Below are positions 1 through 8,455 of a stretch of 64,000 bases of DNA, piece by piece. Below the pieces are notes generated by a model. It was given only the letters and a program-made list of their open reading frames with translations, was not told the origin of the DNA and did no database searches. Source of the stretch: Lachnospiraceae bacterium M18-1. Lineage in GTDB: Bacteria; Bacillota; Clostridia; Lachnospirales; Lachnospiraceae. A program made the translations under genes and the position numbers. The stretch is from assembly GCA_000403295.2 (NCBI GenBank), contig KE159610.1:353387-417386 (forward strand), given 5' to 3'. The first letter of the stretch is position 1. Every line of letters begins with the position of its first letter.

Positions 1-995
1 CGGCCGTCTGCGATGGCTTCCTGCACAAACCGGTAATCCTCCCGGATGTCCTTGTTGAACAGGATCATGTCGCACCCTGCTGCCAGTGCTGCCGGGATTG
101 CCTGGGAACGTTTCATGGAGGTATTGAAGCCCACCATCGGCGTCGCGTCCGTTGTGATCATGCCGTTGAAGCCCAGTTTCCCCCGCAGCAGCCCCTGGAG
201 GATTTCTTTTGACAGGGTGGCCGGAAGGATCTCTTCGTCCTTCAATTCCGGATTGATGTACTTGCTGTACGCAGGCTGCAGGATATGCCCCACCATGACG
301 GACAGAGCCCCTGCGTCCACAACCTCCTGCCAGATGGCCCCGTAGGTTTTGTCATAGTCTTCCACCGACAGGCTGTTCACAGAGGCCACCAGATGCTGGT
401 CCCGTTCGTCCACCCCGTCCCCTGGAAAATGCTTGACCGCCGCGGCAACGCCCTGGTCACTGAGTCCCTTTAGCTGCTCCCTGACAAATGTGGTGACCCG
501 TTTCTGGTCGCTTCCGAAGGTCCGCACGTTGGTGATGGGATTGCGGAAATTCAGATCCAGGTCGCAGATGGGCGCAAAGGCCCAGTTGCATCCCACGGCC
601 ATGGCTTCTTTTCCCGCAATCGCCCCCAGGCGGTAAGCCTGTACCGGGTCATCGGTAGCCGCCGCCCCCATGGGCCTTGCAAAATACGTCCCGTCCGAGC
701 AGATCCCGTTGCCGCCGGATTCCAGGTTTGCGCCGAAGAGCATGGGGATTCTGGAATGCTCCTGAAGAAAGCGGTGTGTCTTCTGGATCTCTGCCGCCGG
801 CATGGGCCGGTACATGATCGCGCCGGGTTTGTACTCCTCCAGAAATTCCTTTAAGAAACCTTCCTCCGTATTGCCGCCGACAGGGCAGAACATCTGCCCG
901 ATCTTCTCCTCTGTGCTCATCCCCGCCAGTGTGTCATAGACCCATTTTTCCTTTTTGTCATCCAGAAAAAACGGATTTGCTTTTAAATCCAACAT
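1..995 (-). CDS. Glycoside hydrolase family 3, NagZ-like (3' end outside window)
   Basis: The N-terminal 331 residues of a GH3 enzyme run off the left edge of the window. The TIM-barrel domain carries KHFPGDG followed by a DQH (about residues 188-201). This is the Asp/His loop typical of the beta-N-acetylglucosaminidase (NagZ) branch. ITTDAT near 280-284 carries the likely nucleophile D283. There is no signal peptide, so the enzyme is probably cytoplasmic. The start at 995 is chosen because AGGAGG lies 8 bases upstream. The sequence CCGACATTTTTTC lies 127 bp upstream, as it does before two other glycan genes here. The substrate could be an N-acetylhexosaminide or another beta-glycoside; the family is secure, the specificity is not. 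Confidence 0.88.
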   Translation of the reverse strand, partial: MLDLKANPFFLDDKKEKWVYDTLAGMSTEEKIGQMFCPVGGNTEEGFLKEFLEEYKPGAIMYRPMPAAEIQKTHRFLQEHSRIPMLFGANLESGGNGICSDGTYFARPMGAAATDDPVQAYRLGAIAGKEAMAVGCNWAFAPICDLDLNFRNPITNVRTFGSDQKRVTTFVREQLKGLSDQGVAAAVKHFPGDGVDERDQHLVASVNSLSVEDYDKTYGAIWQEVVDAGALSVMVGHILQPAYSKYINPELKDEEILPATLSKEILQGLLRGKLGFNGMITTDATPMVGFNTSMKRSQAIPAALAAGCDMILFNKDIREDYRFVQEAIADG

Positions 996-1121
996 CTCAT
1001 CTTCCTCCTTAACCGATGCAGCCAATTCTCACGGCATGCTTTTTGGAATCCCTCTGTCCTGATTCTATATACAGCATACGCCTGCAAAAAGTGGAATGCA
1101 ATGTATTATTTTTTTCTGAAT

Positions 1122-1134
1122 CCGACATTTTTTC
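1122..1134 (+). promoter_or_regulatory. CCGACATTTTTTC motif upstream of the GH3 gene
   Basis: This exact 13-mer recurs at 32862 (before the GPH symporter) and 38110 (before the GH2 gene), always on the same strand and upstream of a leftward sugar gene. It is probably a transcription factor site, perhaps for an AraC-type activator. Nothing else recognisable was seen between 996 and 1318. Confidence 0.5.
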
Positions 1135-1318
1135 AGTGTATGATCGGATGCGTTCGGCTTTCCTGGCTGTTTTCGGTTCGAAGAACAAAAAAAGAAGGAG
1201 CAGCCTGGAAATAGGATTTATACACAACATACCGCGCATGTTTGATGATTCGCGATATACTGTAGAAAATCAGCTATTTCCTGACTGCCCCGCCTTTTTT
1301 AATTGTAAATTATGAAAG

Positions 1319-1486
1319 CTATTCTTTTATCTTATCAAGCTCTGCCAAATGAATACCACAAGCTGTCAAGATTACTTTTAATTCAATATACCGATCTTTC
1401 ATAACTTTATACGCTTCTGAATCTTTTTCAGACAGTATCATATAATTTTGTAATCTTGAAAACTCTTCAATATTATTTTGCAGCAT
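1319..1486 (-). CDS. Small protein of 55 residues, unknown function
   Basis: This 55-codon reading frame (MLQNNIEEF...DKIKE) has AAGGAGGG 10 bases before its ATG and a near-consensus promoter further up (TTTACA, 17 bp, TATAAT). The product is charged and probably helical, with no membrane segment or signal peptide. Its AT-rich codons differ from the neighbouring glycosidases. It resembles small hypothetical proteins I associate with Lachnospiraceae, but I cannot name a family. Having its own promoter suggests it is independent of the glycosidase genes on either side. Confidence 0.7.
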   Translation of the reverse strand: MLQNNIEEFSRLQNYMILSEKDSEAYKVMKDRYIELKVILTACGIHLAELDKIKE

Positions 1487-1538
1487 TTATGTAATTCCCT
1501 CCTTCGTTATAATGAAAATACGTCTATGAGATCGTTCC

Positions 1539-1567
1539 ATTATAACAAAAGGATTTTTGAGTGTAAA
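1539..1567 (-). promoter_or_regulatory. Promoter of the 55-residue gene
   Basis: Read leftward, TTTACA (1567-1562) and TATAAT (1544-1539) are separated by 17 bp, a sigma-A-type arrangement. It begins just after the stop of the GH140 gene. Confidence 0.65.
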
Positions 1568-1587
1568 GCCTTTAGCAGCACTCTTTT

Positions 1588-3075
1588 TTACCACTCAAAT
1601 ACTTTCTTTACCGCCTTTTCCTCATCCATATTATAATAGGTCTGTTCTTTCACCGGAGCCTCCGTCTGTTCTCTGGACGCAATCAGCACCCAGTCATGCT
1701 CCGGGCCGGAATCCGGGGCGGATACGCTGAGTTTCCCTCCGGCTGCCTGTGCAGTCTCTGCTGCTTCTGCCCTTTGCCCGGCGTGGGTATAGAACTTCCC
1801 GTCCCTCGGATTATACCACCACAGGCAGACTTCCCCGTCAAACTCCCGGGTCGCTTCCGGCTTCCACACATTTCCCAGGTTCAGGACGGCCCCGCCCCCG
1901 CTTGGAAAATAGACGCAGGCAAACCTTTCATCCAGGCAGGTACATGCCTGCAGATGCAGATCCAGCACATCCTCCCCCTCGGTCTGAGGCAGTATCTCCC
2001 GGGCCGGACGGGCGGTCATGATCTGCAGGCTGTCAGAAAACTGCCGCAGATAGCGGATCTGTTCAGAGCCCTCGGACTGCAGCGCTTCATACCATGTCTG
2101 GCTGCTGATGGGGCTTTTCTCCTGCTCGGAAACGCAGCACCATACGGAAGCGTGCCCGTAGGTATACCCAAACGCGCCGGAAAACAGCGACCAGTAGGCC
2201 CGTTTTCTTGTCATCCAGGAGCCGTGCATCTTCGTTTCCGGAGTGATGGGCCAGGAGGTGGGCATCATCTCGTAGGCAGGCTCCCCGTCCCATACCGGCA
2301 TCACTTTTTTGCGGCTGTATTCCTTTTCCACCAGTTCATAATTTTTCGGTGTCAGGCCATGGCCGGACTGCAGCATGATAAAATCAATCCAGGCTTCCTC
2401 GTCCGTCCAGTAGGACATGGTGGAGCATTCCCCTGTCTGCATCTCGTGGCATGCGTGGTAGGTCATCAGGACGTCCTTCCAGGCATCGTCAGGCTGGTTG
2501 TACTTTAAGTCCTGACCCAGCACGCCTTTGGCGATTCCTTCCGCCAGGCGCCTCCACACATTTTTATAATCCACCCCGTCATGGATGGGCTGGCGGTCTC
2601 CTCCAAGACACCAGAGGATATGGTTTTTCTCCCGGTAGCGGTTTCCGATCCACCGGCCGTAGCGGTACGCGTTTTCTTCGGTAATCGTCTTTTCATAGGT
2701 ACAGCCGCTCCAGTCGCTTCCAACCACCAGCTGGCCCCACACAGGCAGGAGCAGGACATAGAAGCCGTACGACTCCGCCTTGTCCAGAATCCAGTCCAGG
2801 TATTCAAAATAACGCTCGTTTGGCGTATCCGGATCGTCATTTAAAAGCGCCTTCTCCCCGGACGGGCTGTGCATCTCTATATCCCGCTCCGGGTCCAGCG
2901 CCACGATCTGGAGCACGGTAAAGCCCTGGCTTTTTCTCTTTTTCATCAGATATTCCACATCGTCCCATTTCAGCCTCTGGGGGATCGTCCAGTTCGTGTC
3001 CGCAATCCATGTAAACGGCCTGCCGTCGGCAGTGACAAAATAACGCCTGTTTTCTGAAATCCTTAATTTCTCCAT
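1588..3075 (-). CDS. Apiosidase-like glycoside hydrolase (DUF4038/GH140 type)
   Basis: The protein has about 495 residues. The N-terminus (YFVTADGRPF, then DTNW, QRLKWDD and GFTVLQIVAL) is the hallmark of the DUF4038 apiosidase-like barrel, whose characterised member releases D-apiose from rhamnogalacturonan II. The C-terminal 90-100 residues match the small beta-domain called collagen-binding in this family. No signal peptide is seen. Two ATGs are adjacent (3078 and 3075); the second has better spacing from GAGGGAG. It is the last gene of the leftward operon with isomerase, transketolase and kinase, 102 bp after the kinase. Apiose release is inferred from family and context; other glycosides remain possible. 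Confidence 0.85.
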   Translation of the reverse strand: MEKLRISENRRYFVTADGRPFTWIADTNWTIPQRLKWDDVEYLMKKRKSQGFTVLQIVALDPERDIEMHSPSGEKALLNDDPDTPNERYFEYLDWILDKAESYGFYVLLLPVWGQLVVGSDWSGCTYEKTITEENAYRYGRWIGNRYREKNHILWCLGGDRQPIHDGVDYKNVWRRLAEGIAKGVLGQDLKYNQPDDAWKDVLMTYHACHEMQTGECSTMSYWTDEEAWIDFIMLQSGHGLTPKNYELVEKEYSRKKVMPVWDGEPAYEMMPTSWPITPETKMHGSWMTRKRAYWSLFSGAFGYTYGHASVWCCVSEQEKSPISSQTWYEALQSEGSEQIRYLRQFSDSLQIMTARPAREILPQTEGEDVLDLHLQACTCLDERFACVYFPSGGGAVLNLGNVWKPEATREFDGEVCLWWYNPRDGKFYTHAGQRAEAAETAQAAGGKLSVSAPDSGPEHDWVLIASREQTEAPVKEQTYYNMDEEKAVKKVFEW

Positions 3076-3180
3076 CATTTCTCCCTCTTTTATTATATGC
3101 AGTCTGCAAAACAGATCTTTATCTATTCCTTTATAAGCAGTCAGCAGGACAGATTTTGATACAGTACTTTACATCACGGC

Positions 3181-4662
3181 TCAGGACAGAACCTTTTTTA
3201 CAGCACGCTTCCATCCTTCGTATTTTTTATTCCGTAATTTTTCCTGCATGTTCGGTGTATATTTTTTACGGCCCAGCTTTTCAAAAATGGTTTCGTCCCA
3301 GACGCCAAGCGCCAGTCCGGCCGCATAGGCGGCCCCCATCCCGGAGAGTTCATCGGAATCCGGCACCTGTACGTCGATCCCGGCAATGTCGCTCTGAAAC
3401 TGCATGAGATACGCGTTTCTGGTCGGCCCGCCGTCCACCCGCAGCTCATGAACCTCCACCCCGGAATCCTCGCTCATGGCCCCGATCACATCCTGGATCT
3501 GGTAGGCAATGCATTCCAGGCCGGCCCTTACGATCTCCGCCCGTCCGGTGGTCCTGGTCATTCCGGTGAGCATGGCGGTGGCCCGGCTGTCCCAATAGGG
3601 CGCGCCCAATCCAGAAAATGCCGGAACCAGATACAGCGGATCGTCTGACGCCGCCTGCTCTGCCAGGGCCTGGGTTTCCTGGGGACTGTCGATCATTTTC
3701 AGGTCGTCTTTGAGCCAGGTAATCACGGCCCCCGTATAATTTAAGTTTCCTTCCAGCACATAATTGACTTTTCCGTCCATGCTCCATGCCAGGGATGTGA
3801 CCACCCCGTGGGTGCTTAACACAGGATTCTCACCGATGTTCATCATGATGGACGATCCGGTGCCGTAGGTGGATTTCATCATGCCCGGCTGCAGGCAGCC
3901 CTGTCCGAACAGCGCGCCGTGGGAGTCGCCCAGCACGCCGTGAATCGGAACCGGATTCGGGAGCAGCCCGTCAAAATCCGTTTCTCCGAAGTTGGAATTG
4001 GAGTCGCACACTTCCGGAAGATTGTTCGGATTGATTCCGAATATTTCACAGATTTCCTCATCCCATTTCAGGTCAAAAATGTTGAAAAGCTGTGTCCGGG
4101 ACGCATTGGAAAAATCGGTTTTATAGGAGGCTTTGCCGGTCAGCTTGTAGATCACCCAACTGTCAATGGTTCCGTGGCAAAGCGTTCCTGCGTCTGAAAG
4201 CTCTCTGGCGCCTTCCACATTTCTTAAGATCCAGGCGATCTTGGATGCCGGAAAATAGGGGGACAGATTCATGCCTGTCTTTCGGCGGATTTTCTCCCCA
4301 TGGCCCGCCGCTGCCACCTGGTCGCAGAGATCCGCGGCCCGGGCGCACTGCCACACCACCGCAAGCCCCACAGGCTCCCCGGTGATCCGGTTCCATGCCA
4401 GGGAGGTTTCCCGCTGGTTGCTGATCCCCACACCGGCCACCTTGTCCCTGTCGATCTGCGTCTCCTCCAGCAGCCTGGCGGTCACTGCAATGATATTCTG
4501 ATAAATTTCTATTGGATCGTGGGACACCCAGCCCTTCTCATCGATGATCTGCCGGTGGGCCTGATCCACCCTCCGGATCAGGTTTCCGGTTGAATCGAAT
4601 AATAATGCTTTTGTTCCCTGGGTACTTTGATCAATGCTGATCATATATTGTTCTGACATCAT
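3181..4662 (-). CDS. FGGY-family sugar kinase (candidate apulose kinase)
   Basis: This 493-residue member of the FGGY carbohydrate kinase family begins with the ATP-binding phosphate-1 motif (ISIDQST, D11). It has the glycerol-kinase-like STYGTGSS segment in the middle and a DGG/GMGAAYAAGLA nucleotide-binding region near the C-terminus. It would phosphorylate a ketose or polyol in the cytoplasm. Its place between a split transketolase and an apiosidase-like hydrolase suggests D-apulose as substrate, giving the 4-phosphate used by the transketolase. By sequence alone it could equally be called glycerol-kinase-like. A hairpin precedes it in the intergenic region. AAGGA lies 8 bases from the first of two adjacent ATGs. 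Confidence 0.85.
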   Translation of the reverse strand: MMSEQYMISIDQSTQGTKALLFDSTGNLIRRVDQAHRQIIDEKGWVSHDPIEIYQNIIAVTARLLEETQIDRDKVAGVGISNQRETSLAWNRITGEPVGLAVVWQCARAADLCDQVAAAGHGEKIRRKTGMNLSPYFPASKIAWILRNVEGARELSDAGTLCHGTIDSWVIYKLTGKASYKTDFSNASRTQLFNIFDLKWDEEICEIFGINPNNLPEVCDSNSNFGETDFDGLLPNPVPIHGVLGDSHGALFGQGCLQPGMMKSTYGTGSSIMMNIGENPVLSTHGVVTSLAWSMDGKVNYVLEGNLNYTGAVITWLKDDLKMIDSPQETQALAEQAASDDPLYLVPAFSGLGAPYWDSRATAMLTGMTRTTGRAEIVRAGLECIAYQIQDVIGAMSEDSGVEVHELRVDGGPTRNAYLMQFQSDIAGIDVQVPDSDELSGMGAAYAAGLALGVWDETIFEKLGRKKYTPNMQEKLRNKKYEGWKRAVKKVLS

Positions 4663-4727
4663 TCACCCCATCCTTCATCTGGATGCCAGTATACTGAATC
4701 CTGCCATCCCTTCCTAATTTTGATTGA

Positions 4728-4769
4728 AGCCACATCAGAATCTACGGACAGCATCCCTCTGATGTGGCT
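4728..4769 (-). terminator. Intercistronic hairpin between transketolase and kinase genes
   Basis: A perfect 12-bp inverted repeat (AGCCACATCAGA / TCTGATGTGGCT) encloses an 18-base loop, just after the stop of the transketolase C-subunit gene. Only an interrupted T/A stretch follows, so it may be a partial terminator, a processing site or an RNA-stabilising element rather than a full stop. Confidence 0.55.
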
Positions 4770-4783
4770 ATCTATGATCGTTT

Positions 4784-5713
4784 TTACAGCAATTCCATGG
4801 CTTTCTTTGCGATTCCTTCCGCATTCAGTCCATAATGGTCAAATACCTCCTTTGACGTTCCGGTGATCACCGGCGCGTCGGGCAGGGCAAGGTTGACCAC
4901 TTTTCTCGGGCATTCGCTTCCCACCACCTGGCTGACCATGGAGCCCAGTCCTCCGAAGGGCGCGTGCTCCTCCACCGTGAGCACTGCCTTTGCCCCGGAC
5001 GCCGCCTTTACGATGGCCGCTTTATCCAGAGGCTTGATGCAGTACATATCCACGACCGCGGCATGGATGCCCTTCTCTTCCAGAAGCTTTGCCGCATCCG
5101 CCGCCGGCTTTACCATTTCCCCGCAGGCTATGATGGCAATGTCTGTACCTTCTCTCAGAACCGTTGCTCGATCCATTTCAAAGGGCACGTTTCCTTCTTC
5201 GTAAACGTCCTCCACCGGATTTCTGCCGACCCGGATGTATGCCGGCTTCTCATCCTTTAGCAAAGCCTTGAATAAATGTTCTGTCTGCAGACGGTCGCTG
5301 GGGATATAGACCCGCATGTTGGGAATGGAGCACATAGCCGCAATATCCTGGGCGGAATGGTGGCTCATGCCGAGAGCCCCGTAGCTGACGCCGCCGCTGA
5401 TCCCGATCAGTTTTACGTTGGTGTTGGAGTAGGCCACATCCACCTTGCACTGTTCGTAGCTTCTGGTGCTTAAGAAGCTGGCCGGCGAGGACGCATAAGG
5501 CTTCTTTCCGCATTTTGCCAGACCTGCGGAAATGCTCACCAAGTTCTGCTCCGCAATCCCCACTTCCACGAACTGCTCCGGATAGGTGTCCGCAAATTTC
5601 GTCATGGACGCGCTTCCTCTGGAATCGCTGCAGAGCGCCACCACATCCTTATCCTCCTTTGCCGCCTCAACCAATACGTCACAAATGACCTGTCTGTTCG
5701 CTATCTTATTCAT
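4784..5713 (-). CDS. Transketolase C-terminal subunit (split enzyme)
   Basis: The 309-residue product covers the pyrimidine-binding and C-terminal domains of transketolase. It has the conserved FVEVGIAEQN glutamate motif near residue 50, then SYGALGMSHHSAQD and a C-terminal domain ending in a helical tail. It pairs with the adjacent N-terminal subunit to form a thiamine-diphosphate enzyme moving two-carbon units between sugar phosphates. The reading frames overlap by 8 bp, indicating translational coupling. With the apiosidase-like enzyme, isomerase and kinase it fits the apulose-4-phosphate transketolase reported for apiose catabolism. A pentose-phosphate transketolase is the alternative. 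Confidence 0.9.
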   Translation of the reverse strand: MNKIANRQVICDVLVEAAKEDKDVVALCSDSRGSASMTKFADTYPEQFVEVGIAEQNLVSISAGLAKCGKKPYASSPASFLSTRSYEQCKVDVAYSNTNVKLIGISGGVSYGALGMSHHSAQDIAAMCSIPNMRVYIPSDRLQTEHLFKALLKDEKPAYIRVGRNPVEDVYEEGNVPFEMDRATVLREGTDIAIIACGEMVKPAADAAKLLEEKGIHAAVVDMYCIKPLDKAAIVKAASGAKAVLTVEEHAPFGGLGSMVSQVVGSECPRKVVNLALPDAPVITGTSKEVFDHYGLNAEGIAKKAMELL

Positions 5714-6539
5714 GGAGCAGCGCCTCCTTTCTCTCCTTCAGATCTTTTCTGATCTGCGCCAGTTCCTCCTGGTTCGGTACCTTGTGGTGCCATCCTGCTT
5801 TATGTTCCATCACCGGGGAGCCTTTTCCCTTGACCGTGTTGGCGATCAGTACCGTAGGTCTCCCTTTGGTTTCTTTTGCTTCCTCGAAGGCCGCCTTTAA
5901 CTGGGAAATGTCGTTGCCGTCCGCTACATCGATGACATGCCAGCCAAATGCCCGGAATCGTTCGTGGAGGTCGTCGTGGGCCATCACGTCCTCTGTATTT
6001 CCGGAGATCTGGAGGCGGTTTCGGTCTACCACTGCGCACAGATTATCCAGCTTGTAATGGCTTGCGGCCATGGCGCCTTCCCACACGGAGCCTTCCGCCA
6101 GCTCTCCGTCGCCCATTACGGTATAGGTGCGGTATCCCTGCCCATTCATCTTTGCCGCCAGCGCCATGCCCACGCAGACCGGCAGCCCGTGTCCCAGAGA
6201 GCCGGAGTTCATCTCAATGCCCGGCAGCTTGTTGTTGGGATGGCCGATGTATTTGGAACCGAATTTGCTGAATTTTTCAATCACTTCCTCAATCGGGAAA
6301 AATCCTTTTTCCGCCAGCACCGCATAGTAGGCTTCCATGGAATGGCCTTTACTCATGACAAATTTATCTCGGTCCGGATCGTCCATATTTTCCGGGCTGA
6401 TATTCATTTGGTCAAAATACAGCTCGGTCAGGATCTCCATGACGCTCATATCGCCGCCGATGTGTCCGGTTTTCCCTTCTACGATAATGTCAATGGTGCG
6501 TTCCCGCATTTCATAAGCCAATGCTTTCAGATTGCTCAT
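5706..6539 (-). CDS. Transketolase N-terminal subunit (split enzyme)
   Basis: The 277-residue product is the thiamine-pyrophosphate-binding half of transketolase. The motif GDG (143-145) is followed by VVDRN about 28 residues later, which binds the diphosphate and magnesium. SKGHS near 63-67 and the SGSLGHGLP segment are also typical. It is cytoplasmic. The ATG overlaps the stop of the isomerase gene by 4 bp and its end overlaps the C-subunit by 8 bp, so the three genes are one translationally coupled block. Split transketolases of this kind are common in sugar-specific operons of Clostridia. Confidence 0.92.
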   Translation of the reverse strand: MSNLKALAYEMRERTIDIIVEGKTGHIGGDMSVMEILTELYFDQMNISPENMDDPDRDKFVMSKGHSMEAYYAVLAEKGFFPIEEVIEKFSKFGSKYIGHPNNKLPGIEMNSGSLGHGLPVCVGMALAAKMNGQGYRTYTVMGDGELAEGSVWEGAMAASHYKLDNLCAVVDRNRLQISGNTEDVMAHDDLHERFRAFGWHVIDVADGNDISQLKAAFEEAKETKGRPTVLIANTVKGKGSPVMEHKAGWHHKVPNQEELAQIRKDLKERKEALLHE

Positions 6540-7948
6540 AATGCAATGTCCTCCCCTCTCAGGTATGCTTTTACGTCTTCCTCGATCGGATCATACAGAT
6601 CCGGAGTGACTCCGATATATTTACATGCTTCGTATAAGACCGGCACTACATTTTCATGAATGCCGACGCAGTGGTGGATGTACGGTCCTTCCACGATCTT
6701 CGCCTCCAGGCGCTTGATGTTGTCCACCTCTACCCAGAGGTAGGTGCCCATGCCCTTCGGTCCTTCGATTCCCTTTGCGTTTCCAAGGAGCAGGGAATAG
6801 TCGCCGTGATCCCCGTCAAATCTCACCAGACTCACCCTGCCGTGCTGCGCCTCCGCGGTAATGCTGCCGGGATGGTCAAATGCCAATGGATAGGTGATCT
6901 TCGGCGTTTCCTTTGCCACCGAAATGGGCCACGGGCCGCAGTGCTGCAGCAGTTCCCCGTTTGCCGCATCCGGATGGCGGATGGTCCAGTCTGCGAAGAA
7001 GCTTCTCTTCTCTCCCAGGCTGGCCGCTTCGGTGATCAGAGCGGTGACAGCTCCGTGGATGTCGGTCTCGCAGACCACCGGGATTCCCTCCTCGTTCATC
7101 AGCGCATTTGCCGCGCAGGGCATGATGCCGATTTCGGTCTGGAGCTGGTTCCAGCACTGGATAGCCGCTGCCTGACAGCCGTATTTGTTTACCAGGCGCT
7201 TCATTGCCACTTTGAGGGCCGCTACATTTTCCAGTTCTTCGTCTTTGACGCAGATCTCCATGTGGTCCCGGCAGTACTGAATCACTTCCGCTACCTCCCT
7301 GCCTTCCTCCTTTGCCTTCTTCATCTCATCGGTCAGCTCCGGCATAGGGATGGGGGTGAGCTGGATGTTGAACTTCTCCAGAAGCTCTCCTTCATTGCAC
7401 ATGGTAGACCAAAATTCATAGGGTCTTGTGGAAATCTGTAAAATGCGGATGTTCCGGAAGGTTTTCACCACATTGCAGACTGCCAAGAAATCCCGCAGGC
7501 CCCGCTCAAATACCGGGTCTTCCAGGCGGCAGTTGGTCATGTATGTAAAGGGGATGTTGAATCTCCGCAGTACCTTTCCTGTCGCGAACAGGCCGCACTG
7601 GGTATCCCGGAGCCTGGTGCCATCCGCTTCTGGCCGCTCGTCCAAGGGTCCCCACAAAAGAACCGGTACGTTTAAGTCCTTGGCAAGGCGGGCACATTCA
7701 AATTCTGTCCCGAAATTGCAATGGGGAAGGAAAAGCCCGTCGATGTTTTCCCGCTTGAATTTTTCCGCAATTTTGATGCGGTCCCCGTCATCGTAGAGCA
7801 GACCCTCTTCGTTGATGTCCGTGATGTCCACAAAATCAATGTTCAGCTCCTTAAGGCGCTGCGCCGTCAGCCCCCGGTATTTTACCGCGTCGGGCGCGCT
7901 GAAAATACTTCTTCTTGTTGGTGCGTAGCCGATTTTTATCGTTGCCAT
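6536..7948 (-). CDS. L-fucose/L-arabinose isomerase-superfamily protein (candidate apiose isomerase)
   Basis: This 470-residue protein has the overall organisation of the FucI/AraA superfamily. An N-terminal Rossmann-like region (IKIGYAPTRRS) comes first. A middle domain contains the conserved NCRLEDPVFERGLRDF and IQCWNQLQ segments, and the C-terminal barrel is rich in His and acidic residues (EAQHGRVSLVRFDGDHG). It would interconvert an aldose and ketose with a divalent metal. It is first in the operon, with AGGAGG-type site and ATG at 7948, and is divergent from a LacI regulator. Operon context makes D-apiose to D-apulose the favoured reaction; a different aldopentose or a non-isomerase role cannot be excluded. 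Confidence 0.75.
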   Translation of the reverse strand: MATIKIGYAPTRRSIFSAPDAVKYRGLTAQRLKELNIDFVDITDINEEGLLYDDGDRIKIAEKFKRENIDGLFLPHCNFGTEFECARLAKDLNVPVLLWGPLDERPEADGTRLRDTQCGLFATGKVLRRFNIPFTYMTNCRLEDPVFERGLRDFLAVCNVVKTFRNIRILQISTRPYEFWSTMCNEGELLEKFNIQLTPIPMPELTDEMKKAKEEGREVAEVIQYCRDHMEICVKDEELENVAALKVAMKRLVNKYGCQAAAIQCWNQLQTEIGIMPCAANALMNEEGIPVVCETDIHGAVTALITEAASLGEKRSFFADWTIRHPDAANGELLQHCGPWPISVAKETPKITYPLAFDHPGSITAEAQHGRVSLVRFDGDHGDYSLLLGNAKGIEGPKGMGTYLWVEVDNIKRLEAKIVEGPYIHHCVGIHENVVPVLYEACKYIGVTPDLYDPIEEDVKAYLRGEDIAL

Positions 7949-8455
7949 GTTTGTTCCTCCGTTTCTTTGATTGCATGTTTTGGTTACAGTCCCCAGTCGA
8001 TCCGGCTTTGAATTGCAGCCTGCCTTCTGTTCACAGCAAATGCCGCGAAAAACAGCGGATCATCTGCATCCCGGACAGATCTGTGTTCTTCCGTTCCCCT
8101 TATCTTGAATCTGGTATCATCATAATACATAATTTTCTAAATTTCATTCGATTATTAAGTGTTTTAAACTAAATTATTACTAAATTTCATGTGCTTCTAT
8201 TGCATTTCTCAGGTAAATCATGCATACTGATTGTAAAAACATGTTACAATTCACAGTCAATGTCATTCACTTAAGGCTTTGCCATGCCAATATCGCACGT
8301 ATTTGCGCATATGTCTGATCATGCAGAACTGCCCTTGACAGCTAAGTCAGATCCGTCAAACGCTGCTTGCAAAAAGCGGATTGGCAGTTTTTATCTGGCT
8401 GTGAATCGAAACAAAAGTAAGGAAAACCTGCCGCTAAATGTGAAGGAGATTTTAG
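7949..8455. promoter_or_regulatory. Divergent control region between isomerase operon and LacI gene
   Basis: This 507-bp AT-rich spacer must hold the promoters of both divergent units. CTAAATTTCAT occurs twice (about 8133 and 8189), flanking a core that includes the palindrome GTTTTAAAC near 8160. These are candidate operator elements for the LacI-type protein. No gene was found in it. The LacI ribosome site (GAAGGAGA) lies 6 bases before its ATG. A half copy of a repeat seen at 10735 and 58578 lies at 8421-8435. Confidence 0.4.

Noticed and set aside
7949..8455. Riboswitch or small RNA before the isomerase operon
   Set aside because: I found no known aptamer core or terminator-antiterminator pair; the length is explained by two divergent promoters and operators.
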